Source: Anodontia alba
Taxonomy: Eukaryota; Mollusca; Bivalvia; Lucinida; Lucinidae
DNA length: 64,000 bases
Reading direction: 5' to 3'
NCBI GenBank assembly: GCA_964016985.1
Contig: OZ024831.1
Location: 82,376,263-82,440,262 of the forward strand
The position numbers and the translations under genes were made by a program. Below the pieces are notes generated by a model. It saw only the letters and a list, made by a program, of their open reading frames with translations, made no database searches and had not been told where the DNA came from. This document shows, one piece after another, positions 40,371 through 50,419 of the stretch (positions within the stretch are counted from its first letter, which is position 1; every line of letters starts with the position of its first letter).

Positions 40371-40384
40371 ACTACTTAAATATG

Positions 40385-40512
40385 GTCAACTATCATTTTT
40401 ATCCAAAGTACATTTTGTATATAGACAGACATGCCTGAACAAAACGTGAAAACCCAGACTGCATTCTGCAGCATCTGATCTGGGTCTGTACTGTTTCATT
40501 TATCCAGAAATT
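40385..40512. repeat. A' element
   Basis: GACAGACATGCCTGAACAAA, GACTGCATTCTGCAGCATCT, GATCTGGGTCTGTACTGTTT; very close to the copy at 39.69 kb. Confidence 0.75.
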
Positions 40513-40919
40513 TCCAGACACACTAATCAATAGGCAGTCATGATAAGGACAGTGGGTATAATGTGCATAGTGAACTGACCTGGGCAACGATTCTATTGCT
40601 CTGCATACCTAAGTGCCTGGTAAGTGCTGGTCTGTGCTTTTGTCGAGACACCCCTACCCATATGCTTATAGCACCATACATCAGGGATAAATTTGGAAGG
40701 GGCCATGGGCAAAATTGTCCTTTAGTTTTCAAAATGGCCCTTTCTTTTTCAAAAATATGGGCCCATTTTTTTAATGTAAGGATATAGCCAGTTAGGATTT
40801 TGATCAAACGTTTCCAGTAAGATTTGAAAAAATGGCCGCCAACAATAGCCCTGATACATGTGTGTTTGTTTACTTTGCCCTATTCTGCAGGCTCACTTGG
40901 GTATGCAGAGCAATTGAAT
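40513..40919. other. No gene called
   Basis: Includes ATGGGCCCATTTTTTTAATG (40758), a relative of the 38.33/39.85-kb repeat. Overlapping frames on both strands near 40538-40807 have no domain. Confidence 0.35.
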
Positions 40920-41135
40920 AGGGAGGCCCTCCCAAGGCAGGGTACTTGTTCCCTTGTTCCCAATATAAATCAGCATTTTCCCTTGTTCTCCAAATTCAAA
41001 TCTTGATTTTCTATGTTCCCTGTTCCCCAAAATTGCCTTTATTCAACTATTCCCTTCATTTTGTAGATTATGTTCCCTTGTTCCCCTGAAATAAATGGCC
41101 TTTTTCCCATGGTGCTCAAACCCCTGGGAGGTCCT
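40920..41135 (-). repeat. GGGGAACAAGGGAACA-word MITE, copy 2, inverted
   Basis: GGGAGGCCCTCCCAAGG at left and CCCTGGGAGGTCCTCAA at right. Inside, TTGTTCCCTTGTTCCC and ATGTTCCCTTGTTCCCCTGA, TTCAAATCTTGATTTTCTAT mirror copy 1. Confidence 0.82.
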
Positions 41136-41445
41136 CAATAGGGAGGGTGAATTGCAACCAAATTATCATCAGCATATCTATATTTATTCAGTGATTTTAG
41201 TCATACCCGGTTTGATTTGGTGGGAAAGGAACACGAAAAATGCAGATTTTCTCTAGCTTCTCACAAAAGGCCTGACATGAAGATAGATGAAGAGCTTTAA
41301 CCCCAATCTCATCAGCACCCCACCCCTCTGCCCCCCTGCCTGGATCCCCACTGAGAACTGGCTCGAAATATTCTGGATCTGCCACTGTACCAAAAAATAC
41401 ATGTATAACTGCATGAGCCACACAGTCAAAAAACATACCTTTTGG
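41136..41445. other. No gene called
   Basis: C-rich stretch CACCCCACCCCTCTGCCCCC at 41316; overlapping plus and minus frames carry no domain. Confidence 0.35.
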
Positions 41446-41710
41446 CATTATGAAAACATGCCAATGCAAATATATGGAAAATTAAACCTCCAAAAACTGA
41501 AAATTTTCAGATAAAAAACTTTATTTTTCATATTACTGCTCAAAACATAGATTATGGGTTCATGTTAGAACTGCCTCAGCAAAGTGGTTGCAAGGTGTAC
41601 CCACAATCCATGTTTTAGAGCAAAAATAAGAAAAACAATGTATACCCCTGTAAACCCCAGTTTTACTATATAAAAGAGGAGGGTCAAAATCATATAGGCA
41701 TGTTCTCAAA
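41446..41710. repeat. D-hairpin, decayed
   Basis: CATTATGAAAACATGCC left, ATAGGCATGTTCTCAAAT right. Core AGATTATGGGTTCATGTTAG, GTGTACCCACAATCCATGTT with substitutions and a deletion at the tip. Confidence 0.8.
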
Positions 41711-42649
41711 TTAGCCTTCTCATCCAGTTTGAATTTAATTAGTCTTCATTGTCTGCACTGATCTCTGAGGTCTGTATTAAGGTGTCTTCATTATCTGTAC
41801 GAATGACGAAGAAACTTTGCACCCTTGACTATCCAAAATATGCACAATGAAGATTCTGATCAGACTCTGCGACTTTGACCTCCTCTGAAACAATCTGGCC
41901 ACATGTCCGAAGGTACGTATTCTGACGTTATGGTTCAACGATCAAGATCCTTCGCTCAGAATGGCAGGCTGAATACAAGGCTGAATTAAAACTGTATTCA
42001 GAGATACACTATATAAACATGACTAACAAAAAACACAACTTACTGGGGGAAAAAAGTGAAGCAACCAGCAATGTACTGAGTACATATGCAGATGCCGAAC
42101 TCCTAGATGAGTTAATCAATACTTAACCAAGGAGAATCTACTCCAGCACACAATGTATATTAGGAAACTATTAGGAGATGATAATATCCTGGAATCAAAA
42201 TACAATCGAGAATAGACTATAACGCAAAATATTCCACTTTTTCGAAGATGTGGCTCACTAAATTAACGTATCTCTTAACAAACACTGACAACACATCCAA
42301 CATCGAGAATGCCGTACATAACTGGATAGCAATTGAGTAAGCCAGCCGCCGCAGCCGGCAGTTTCACGGCCTCCAATCACAGCACTACTGATGACCGTCC
42401 TGATTCAATGGCGCCTAATTCCCGACAAGACAATTTTATTTATTTATTTATTTTATTTTTTTTTTGTTTTGTTTTGTCCTACACAGCACGCACATACCGT
42501 TCCATATTTTACTTTACCGATGCCATTTTACTTTACTAATTTAATGCAACAGAAAAAAACCTGAACAAACCACACAGAAATGCAGGCTGGTCTGCTCATT
42601 CGGTTTTCGCATTTTGAAGTTTTTACCAATAAAATTTTAACTCCCATTT
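41711..42649. other. Low-repeat DNA with a CpG-richer patch at 42300-42430
   Basis: 42337-42430 has GCCGCCGCAGCCGGC, CACGGCCTCCAATCAC (CCAAT box), GACCGTCC and GGCGCC, unlike the AT-rich surroundings; a promoter or first exon is possible. On the minus strand a short ATG frame (MLDVLSVFVKRY...) follows the inverted CCAAT box. Then an A/T-only tract at 42436-42472. No gene is called. Confidence 0.35.
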
Positions 42650-42800
42650 TAACCCCTGTCTTTGCACTACCTTTGCAAACAGTGTAAATCCAGATCAGCT
42701 GGCGTCTGAAGAAGCCATCTGATCTGGATCTGCATTGTTTGTCATTCAGTATTCGGATTTGTGTCAATAACCCGGATCAAGTAAACTGATAGGCGGCTAA
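42650..42800. repeat. A-hairpin, partial
   Basis: TTTTAACCCCTGTC, then CTTTGCAAACAGTGTAAATC-CAGATCAGCTGGCGTCTGAA-GAAGCCATCTGATC. The right outer arm is only traceable to CAAGTAAACTGAT. Confidence 0.8.
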
Positions 42801-43000
42801 ACAGCAGTTTCTGGGTTTTGGTCCAAGGTTCGAATTCGTAAGGGTGGTCTTACCAATGTATGTTCAACCTTGATTTGAAACAATTAAAGGAGGTGCCATG
42901 ACTACTTTTTCAGGTAATGCATTCCTCGAGTCGCCTGATCACCCGTAAGCTAAAACTGTTTGCCTGAATTTTAAACTGATGCTTTTTTTTTTTTTTTTTT
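42801..43000. other. No feature recognised
   Basis: Ends in a run of 19 T (42983-43001) that abuts the next D element. Confidence 0.3.
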
Positions 43001-43048
43001 TACGAAAACACGCCTATTCAAATATATAGAAGATTTCACCTCCAAAAA

Positions 43049-43086
<38 letters not shown>

Positions 43087-43299
43087 GATAAAAACCCCGA
43101 TATTTTTCATATTTCTGCTCAAAACATAGATTGTGGGCACTCGTTAGAACCGCCTCGACGAGGCAGTTCTAACGAATACCCACAATCTATGTTTTCGAGC
43201 AAAACTAAGAAAAATAATGTATACCCCTGTAAACTCCAATTTTACTGTATAAAAGTGGGGTTTAAGGGGACAACATTATATAGACATGTTTTCGTGATG
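43001..43299. repeat. D-hairpin, reverse orientation, with A33 tract
   Basis: TACGAAAACACGCCTAT left, ATAGACATGTTTTCGTGATG right. Core TTGTGGGCACTCGTTAGAAC facing GTTCTAACGAATACCCACAA, tip CGCCTCGACGAGGC. A 33-base A run at 43051-43083. Confidence 0.9.
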
Positions 43300-43676
43300 A
43301 GAAATCGATGCAAATCCTGCACTATATAGCAATCTCTTTAAAAAGTTACCCTAGCCGCGGTCCCACTAACCACAGAAAAAGGGCAGAGAAGGGGCTATTC
43401 TCAAGTTGTCTTTTGGCGCAACAGAGATGGCGGCCTATGCGAATAAAGCTTATGTAAGCTTGTTTGTAACCAAAACTATGGGAATGTTTATAGCGACGGG
43501 TTTGACTGTAAAGAGATAATAATGTGAAATCTTGAGCATCTTTAATGGATTTCTTTGTGTCGTCTGTTACGGGGCGAACTGCGCCATCCTTCACATTGGT
43601 ATTTGTAACCCGTGAATGGTGGGATATAAAAATCGGCGAGAGAGGTATATCAGCTTCCCATAAGTGGAGTGAATGG
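43300..43676 (+). other. Possible gene-start region, not called
   Basis: ATG at 43427 in the context CAACAGAG-ATGGCGGCC (YY1-like and good for initiation) opens a 30-residue frame MAAYANKAYVSLFVTKTMGM-FIATGLTVKR ending at 43519, with donor-like ACT-GTAAAG before the stop. On the minus strand a frame across 43346-43594 also reads protein-like (DGAVRPVTDDTKKSIKDAQD) and contains an acceptor-like TTATCTCTTTACAG. Neither matches a family I know. The interval lies between two D elements and has no common repeat. Confidence 0.3.
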
Positions 43677-43990
43677 AGATATGTCTATTTCAGTCATAAA
43701 TACAGATATCGCTAACTGAAATGCAGATATCTCAATCTGAAATACGGATTTATGTATTTAATTTAGAAATTCAGGAATCTCATTTCAAATACAGATATAC
43801 GCATTTCAATTAAAGATACCTGTAATTTAAATGCAAATACCCATAATTCAGCTTAACAAGGGATATCGCTGATTGAAATGCAGATATCTGTATTTGAAAT
43901 GTTGATATCTCTAATTGAAATGCAGATATCTATATTATGATCGAAAATAGAGATGCATATATTTCAAATACCAATATCAGTTAGATATTA
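43677..43990. repeat. Degenerate short tandem array around GATATC
   Basis: GATATC or GATATA recurs roughly every 20-25 bp, often as ATTGAAATGCAGATATCTSTA, in both orientations because GATATC is palindromic. About 12 recognisable units. Confidence 0.75.
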
Positions 43991-44059
43991 CGGAAGCGTA
44001 TACATCTCATTAGATCACGACTTATATGTCGCCATCTCAAGAAATTGTATATTGAGAAG

Positions 44060-44338
44060 CATTACGAAATTACGTCTATTCAAATGTACAGAAAATTTCA
44101 CCTCCAAAAACTGAAAAGTTTCAGATAAAAAAACTTTGTTATTTTTCATATTTCTGCTCAAAATATAGATTGTGGGTACTCGTTAGAACCGCCTCGGCGA
44201 GGCGGTTCTAACGAGTACCCACAATCTATGTTTTTGAGCAGATATAAGAAAATAATGTATACCCCTGTAAACCCCAGTTTTACTATATAAAAGTGGGGTT
44301 TAAGGGGGCCAACATTTTATAGGTATGTTTTCGTGATG
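44060..44338. repeat. D-hairpin, reverse orientation
   Basis: CATTACGAAATTACGTCTAT left, ATAGGTATGTTTTCGTGATG right. Perfect tip CCGCCTCGGCGAGGCGG with TTGTGGGTACTCGTTAGAA arms. Confidence 0.92.
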
Positions 44339-44639
44339 GATATTAATTTGTATGGAAATAAAATTTAAGAAAAAATCTTCACTTTTTAACTTGTTTTTGT
44401 ATATTTGATGTTAGAATTTCTCGATCTTTGTGTTTATTTTAAGTATGTAAGAATACTACAATTTTACATGGTATTTATTGCATTTCAAATTAAGAAAGAC
44501 ACTTTATAGCTCAATAAAAGATGCTAAGATATACTTATATGTGGTCTTCTTCCAAATATATATTTGAATATATCATTATATTTCTGAAGAACTTTAGAAA
44601 TTTTATATTATGTTATCTATATATAAGTGGTCATTTTAA
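44339..44639. other. AT-rich DNA, no feature recognised
   Basis: Very A/T-rich; small frames only. Confidence 0.35.
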
Positions 44640-45560
44640 AAAAAAAGACATACCCGTTATCATGAAACTTTGCAGAAATGTAAAACACCATTACGCGATG
44701 TGCAGAAGACAGAAGCCATAACTCTGGCTTTACTACTCTTGGAATTATGGCCCTTTGAACAATAAAAACAGTGGTTTTAGTTCTTCCTTTTGTTTGAAAA
44801 TCGTTTGATATATTTTCATGAAAATGAAACTTTACAGAAATGAAAAGCCTAATGAGTCGATATGCAAAAGACAAGAATCATAACTCTGACTTTGCAACTT
44901 TTGGAATTATGGCCCATTAAACATTGGAAATAGTGGTTTTGTTTATTTCTTGTGTCTGTCATGTAATTTGAAAGCATTTGGAGATATTTTCATGACACTT
45001 TACAGAAATGTAAAGCACCGTAATACGACGTGAAGAATTTAAGAACCATAACTGTTTTACCTACGATTGAAGTTATGGGCATTTGAACATACTAATGGTT
45101 AGTTTTGTCATTTCTCTGTGCTGTTCTGTAACTTGAAATTTTCATATCAAAAGTTGTAAAGTCAGAGTAATGGTTCTTGACTTCTGCATACCCACTAATG
45201 GCGCTATTCATTTCACTAAAGTTTTATGAAAACATCTCAAATTGTTTTCAAGTTACAGGGCGGACATAGGTTAATGACAAAAATCACTAATTTGAATATT
45301 CAAAATGCCATAATTACTAAAGTAAGTAAATCAGTGTTATCGTTCTTGTTTTCTGCTCGTCGCCTTATAGTGCTTTTCATTTCTGTAACGGTTTCATGAA
45401 AATATGTAAAAAGGTTTTCAAGTTACATAACAGACTCAATGGATAACTAATATCAATGGTTTCATTGTTCAAAGGGCCATAAGTAGCAAAGCCAGAGTTA
45501 TGGCTCTTTCCTTCTGCTTATCGCCTAATGTGCTTTACATTTCTGTAAAGTTTCATGATA
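44640..45560. repeat. Array element units in two opposed blocks
   Basis: 44650-45110 runs in reverse (ATGAAACTTTGCAGAAATGT, CCATAACTCTGGCTTTACTA, TGGAATTATGGCCCTTTGAA, ~185-bp spacing). 45140-45560 runs forward (TTCAAAGGGCCATAAGTAGC, AAAGCCAGAGTTATGGCTCT). The unit is the same type as 4085-5050. The arrangement is a large imperfect palindrome, about 0.45 kb per arm. Confidence 0.8.
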
Positions 45561-45564
45561 GCGG

Positions 45565-45812
45565 GTTCGTCTTCTTGGTTTTGGGCTTTGGCTTTAAGGC
45601 CCTTTCAAGATTATTTCACTTTTAACGAGCCGATCATTAATCAGAGATCAGGGACAACCGGAGGACTCGGAGAAAAACCACCTGACCTTCCGATGCAGAA
45701 CTTGGCGTCTCACATGTGACCCGAGCGAGGCTCAAACCACAGCGGTGAGAGACCTAATTATTAAGAGTCAGCGCTCTTATCCAGTAGGCCATGCATGGAG
45801 GCCAGTTGAATG
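45565..45812 (-). mobile_element. tRNA-derived SINE (family 2), nearly complete
   Basis: Minus strand: TGGCCTACTGGATAAGAGCG (A box), GGTTTGAGCCT (B box), GGGTCACATGTGAGACGCCA, body, and 3' end GAAAGGGCCTTAAAGCC. No long A tail remains, unlike the copy at 16.4 kb. Confidence 0.85.
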
Positions 45813-45814
45813 CG

Positions 45815-48671
45815 CCTCTTTATGCCCCCAGCTTTGAAAAAGTTGGCAGGGCATATTGGTTTGCCTTCGTCCTTCCGTTCGTCACGCTTTTCGATGCATA
45901 GCATAACTTGGAAACAATGCATGCTAGGGTTTTGAAATTTTATGTATGGATTCCTCATGAGAAAGTAGGTGACACATATTTTTTTTCTCATCAGGATTAT
46001 GCCCCTTTTCTGAGTAATGGCCCTTTGCAAAAAATAAGGATGAAATCTTCTCAGCAAAATATCTCAAAAAGTATTAAAGCTAGAGCCTTGAAAGTTAATA
46101 AATGGACTGGTAGTGAGGAGTAGATTACCTGATTGACTTTTGAATAAATTTTGACAAATAGTACATGAGTTATTGCCCTTTGTAAATTTGGGCATTTTTT
46201 TCTTGTCAGCAAAATATCTCAAAAACTTTGGAGCTATACCCTTGAAACTTGAGAAATAGATTGGTAGTGATAAGTAGATGATCGGATCAACTTTTAAATA
46301 AATTTTGAAAAATACTTCATGAGTTATGGCCTTTTGTAAATTTGGGCATTTTTACATTGTCAGCAAACTATCTCAAAAAACGGTTAGAGCTACAGCCTTG
46401 TGGTTTGGTGATTAGATTGTTAGTGATAAGTAGATGACCTGATTAACTTTTGAATAAATTTTGAAAATAGTTCATGAGTTATGGTCCTTTGTAAAGTTAA
46501 GCAGTTTTACCTTGTCAGCAAAATATTCCAAAAACATTGTAGCTAGGGCCTTGGTATTAGGTAGTGATGAGCAAATGATCTCATTTCCTTTTGAATAAAT
46601 TTTGAAAAATACTTTATGAGTTATGGCCCTTTGTAAATTTGGGCATTTTTACATTGTCATCAAAATATCTCAAAAAAACGGTTAGAGCTACAGCCTTGTT
46701 GTTTGGTGATTAGATTGTTAGTGATAAGTAGATGACCTGATTAACTTTTGAATAAAATTTTGAAAAATAGTTCATGAGCTATGGCCCTTTGTAAATTTAA
46801 GCAGTTTTACCTTGTCAGCAAAATATCCCAAAAACATTGCAGCTAGGGCCTTGGTATTTGGTGATTCGACTGGTAGTGATGAGCAAACGATCTGATTTCC
46901 TTTTGAATAAATTTTGAAAAATACTTCATTTGTTATGGCCCTCTGTAAATTTGGGTATTTTTACCTTGTCAGTAAACTACCTCAAAAACATTAAAGCTAG
47001 AACCTTGGTATATAATGATTTAATTCCTAGTGATGAGTAGAGGACCTGTTTAACTTTTGAATAAATTTTGAAAAATAGTTTTTGAGTTATGACCCTTTGT
47101 ATATCTGGGCAGTAATACCTTGTCAGCAAAATCTCTTAAAAAACCATCAGAGCTAAAGCCTTGATATTTGGTGATAAGATTGATAGTGATAAGTAGTTGA
47201 CCTGATGAACTTTTGAATAAATTCTGAGGAATACTTCATGAGTTATGACCCTTTGTAAATTTGGACATTTTTAACTTGTCAGCAAAATATGTTAAAAAAA
47301 CCGTTGGAGCTAGAACCTTGGCAATTCATGAGTTATGGCCCTTTGTAAATTTGGGTAGTTTTACCTTGTCAGCAAAGTATCTAAAAACCATTAGAGCTAG
47401 AGTCTTGATATTTGATGATAAAATTGGTAGCGATAAGTAGATGATATGGATTAACTTTTGAATAAATTCTGAAAAATACTTAATGAGTAATGGCCCTTTG
47501 TAAATTTCGGCATTTTTAACTTGTCAGCAAAATATGTTAAAAACCGTTGGAGTTACAGCCTTGATTTTTCATGATTAGGTTGCTATTGACAAGTAGATGA
47601 CCTAGTTAACTTTTGAATAAATTCTTAAAAACGATTCATGAGAATTGTGAATTTGGGCATTTTTATCTTCCTCTTCTTCTTCCGGATAAAGATCATCACT
47701 GAACGTAATTGGTCCTGCGGGAGTGAGTATGGCGGATAAAAAAAACAGCAGAGTCCAAAAAGCGTCGATAAAAACAAATTAAAATGATGTGCAATCTGGT
47801 CTTGACGTGGGGTGGCATGGATTAGGCGAGGGCCAGTCTACTGGTTAGACTTGCCCGGAACTCTTCCACGGAAGTAGCGGCAGTGACGTATCCTGGCAGA
47901 CTATTCTATTACCGGATGGTACGAGGGAAGAACGAGTTGTAGTAGATCTCGCTGTTTATTCTCTCTTAGAAGAATCCCCTGCTGCTCCTTGTGCGGATGT
48001 CCCCTTGTTGTAAGTAATCCATGCTGCATCTTGTATAGGAGACTCAGTCTGGCAATGTACCGTCGATCTTGGAGACTTTCCCAGCCAATGTCTTTGACCA
48101 TCGCTGTGACACAACCAGGTGTACGAGTGGTATAGTCGTTGTACACATATCTGGCGGCTCGACGTTGTACTTGCTCAAGGGTCTTAATGTCTCCTTGTTG
48201 ATGCGATCCCAGACAATAGCGGCGTAGTCTAGCACTGGTCTAAGTGGTTGCCTTTACCTCTCTAGCGCATTCTTTAAAGTTCCGCCGCAGGAATCCAAGG
48301 GTTCGGTTTGCTTTATCTTGTCAGCATAATATCTCAAAAACGGTTAGAGCTACAGCCTTGCTGTTTGGTGATAAGATTGCTAATGATGAGTAGATTACCT
48401 GATTAACTTTTGAATACATTTTTAAAAAAACAGTTCATGAGTTATGGTCTTATGTAAATTTTTTCGCAGTTTTGCCTAGTCAGCGATATATCTCAAAAAT
48501 CATTGCAGCTAGAGCCTTGATATTTGGTGATAAGATAGGTAGTGATGAGTAGATGACCTGATTTTGAACAAATTCTGAAAAGTACTTCATGAGTTATGGC
48601 TCTTTGTAACTTTGGGCATGTTTACCTTATCAGCAACATATCTTTAAAACCTTTAGAGCTACAGCCTTCAT
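45815..48671 (+). repeat. Array element, ~155-bp units, with ATGCCCC head hairpin
   Basis: Head TTTATGCCCCCAGCTTTGAA-AAAGTTGGCAGGGCATATTGG (45819-45859), then CGTCCTTCCGTTCGTC. TTGTCAGCAAAATATCTC-type phrases follow at 46203, 46357, 46512, 46654, 46812, 46966, 47120 and on (usual spacing 154-158, one 142). The units continue to 48.66 kb, interrupted by a LINE insertion at 47662-48319. No gene; frames within are unit translations. Confidence 0.88.
47662..48319 (-). mobile_element. 5'-truncated non-LTR retrotransposon (LINE) copy with 8-bp TSD
   Basis: Insert 47670-48311 is flanked by TTTATCTT (47662-47669, 48312-48319). The minus strand encodes the C-terminal end of a LINE reverse transcriptase ORF, in pieces: KANRTLGFLRRNFKECAREV (from ~48310), LDYAAIVWDRIN, then LEQVQRRAARYVYNDYTTRT, PGCVTAMVKDIGWESLQDRR and YNSFFPRTIR / SLPGYVTAATSVEEFRA, separated by at least two frameshifts and stops. 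The 3' end, on plus at 47670, is CTCTTCTTCTTCC, a GAA-rich tail. It interrupts a unit of the surrounding array. Confidence 0.88.
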
Positions 48672-49097
48672 TTTTATGCCTCCAACTTTGAAAAAGTTGG
48701 TGGGGCATATTAGCTTGTCTTTGTTTGTGCGTTGGTTCGTCCGTCCGTTCGTCACGCTTTCTGGTGCCTGCCATATCTTAAAAACTATGTGTGTTGGGGT
48801 TTTGAAATTTCATATATAGGTTCCTAATGACAAATAACTGACCCATATTTTTCCTTGTTTCTTGAGTTGAGCCCTTTGAACAATTCGGCATTTTAATATT
48901 ATAAGCAAGATATCTCAAAAACTGTTTAAGCTATTGCCCTGAAACTTCACAGACTGATAGGGAATGATGAGTAGATGACCTCATTAACTTTTGAAAAAAT
49001 TCTGAAAATTTCTCTTCAGTTATGTCCCTTTGAAAATTTCAGCATTAAGGGGCAAGCATATGGTTGGGGCATAGTGTTTTACAAACACAATTTCTAG
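48672..49097 (+). mobile_element. Array element with Helitron-like 3' end
   Basis: Head TTTTTATGCCTCCAACTTTG-AAAAAGTTGGTGGGGCATATT, CGTCCGTCCGTTCGTC, about 1.5-2 array units (ATCTCAAAAACTGTTTAAGC). The right end is GGGGCATAGTGTTTTACAAA-CACAATTTCTAG-T. The 6-bp stem GTGTTT/AAACAC (49074-49088) lies 5 bases before CTAG (49094-49097), which is followed by T. That is the layout of a Helitron 3' end. The 5' TC end was not recognised. Confidence 0.65.
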
Positions 49098-49116
49098 TTT
49101 AAATGACCACTTGACT

Positions 49117-49314
49117 CTAGCCTCAGGGCAAATTCAGCAGACGATAAATTGGTGATATTTTTCTTATTTTCCCGGAAAATAGGCTTTGACATTTCATGCA
49201 AATTTTCCCTGACAATTTGCATGAATTGTCAAAGTCTATCTTCTGGGACAAATAAGAAAAATTATTTTAAAAAATGTCGTCTGCTGAATTTTTCATCCAG
49301 CATGCTAAACGTTA
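49117..49314. repeat. B-hairpin
   Basis: CAGGGCAAATTCAGCAGACG left; GTCGTCTGCTGAATTTTTCA and CATGCTAAACG-TTAA right. Inner palindrome shortened at the tip (TTTTCCCTGACAATT). Confidence 0.85.
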
Positions 49315-49482
49315 AGGCTCAGGACTTCCAAAGTTTTTTTTTTTTGTATTTTGAGCTGTAAAATTGAAGGGTTCATATTACATCTGTTTCAAAAAAACTA
49401 AGATAAAAAGAAGCCCATATGGCCCTGAATCGCTCACCTGAACATGTATTCTTTAACTGACATAGTGCTCATTCTATACAGC

Positions 49483-49759
49483 CATCACGAGAACATGCCT
49501 ATATAATGTTGACCCCCTTGAACCCCACTTTTATATAGTAAAACTGGGGTTTACAGGGGTATACATTATATTCTTATTTCTGCTCAAAAACATAGATTGT
49601 GGGTACTCATTAGAACCGCCTCGCCAAGGCGGTTCTAACGAGTACCCACAATCTATGTTTTGAGCAGAAATATGAAAAATATCAGAATTTTTATCTGAAA
49701 ATTTTCAGTTTTTGGTGGTAAAATTTTCAATATATTTGAATAGGCGTGTTTTCGTAATG
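49483..49759. repeat. D-hairpin
   Basis: CATCACGAGAACATGCCTAT and ATAGGCGTGTTTTCGTAATG ends. Core TTGTGGGTACTCATTAGAAC facing GTTCTAACGAGTACCCACAA, tip CGCCTCGCCAAGGCG. Confidence 0.92.
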
Positions 49760-50020
49760 TCTTTAGTTCTGTGGGATAACAGTGTTAGCTGTGGAGTCCT
49801 TGTGCACAACTGTGCTGTCTTCAATACCCCGGGCGAGTTAAGGATTATTTCTCAATATTTAGTGATCTGTATATCTTTAAACTACATCTGACGTACATAC
49901 ATGGCATTTAACTCAAGCATTAAGCGGAAATTATTGATGTTTGGATGTGAAAGAAATAGTAATCATTTTCATCATTATCATCGCCATCAACAAATGAAGG
50001 TATTTTATAATATAAACTAA
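49760..50020. other. No feature recognised
   Basis: Includes CATTTTCATCATTATCATCG low-complexity near 49967. Confidence 0.3.
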
Positions 50021-50135
50021 GGCACAGCATTTCCTACGATGTGCACGTGTGTCCAGAGAAGACTCGGATCAGCCCGCGCATGCTGATCTGAGTCTTCTTT
50101 GGGCGCACATGCGATCTTGTAGGAAATGCTGTGCC
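50021..50135. repeat. Fold-back with GGCACAGCATTTCCTAC ends
   Basis: GGCACAGCATTTCCTACGAT facing TTGTAGGAAATGCTGTGCC; inner AGAAGACTCGGATCAG facing CTGATCTGAGTCTTCTT, tip CCCGCGCATG. The right flank CCGGCTCATAT also follows the older relative at 26.75 kb. Confidence 0.85.
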
Positions 50136-50417
50136 CCGGCTCATATGATAGAGGTCTTCATGGCAGAATGGTGTTAACTTTGGATCACAATGTACTATTT
50201 GAGAAGTTCTTCAAACAGTTTTACCTTATAGTAAGAACAGTTGTAAAGCAATGCACAACTGAAAAGAACCATTGTCATTATAGAATATAACATTGTGGGA
50301 CAGCTTTTTATAATGGTCTTTAAAAAGTAACACAAGTGGCCGCGACTTTGAATGCCTGTAACTTTTGAACCGACAGGAATTTCAAATGTGGTTCTTTATC
50401 CAAAGGAATATTATATA
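50136..50417. other. No feature recognised
   Basis: AT-rich spacer. Confidence 0.3.
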
Positions 50418-50419
50418 TA

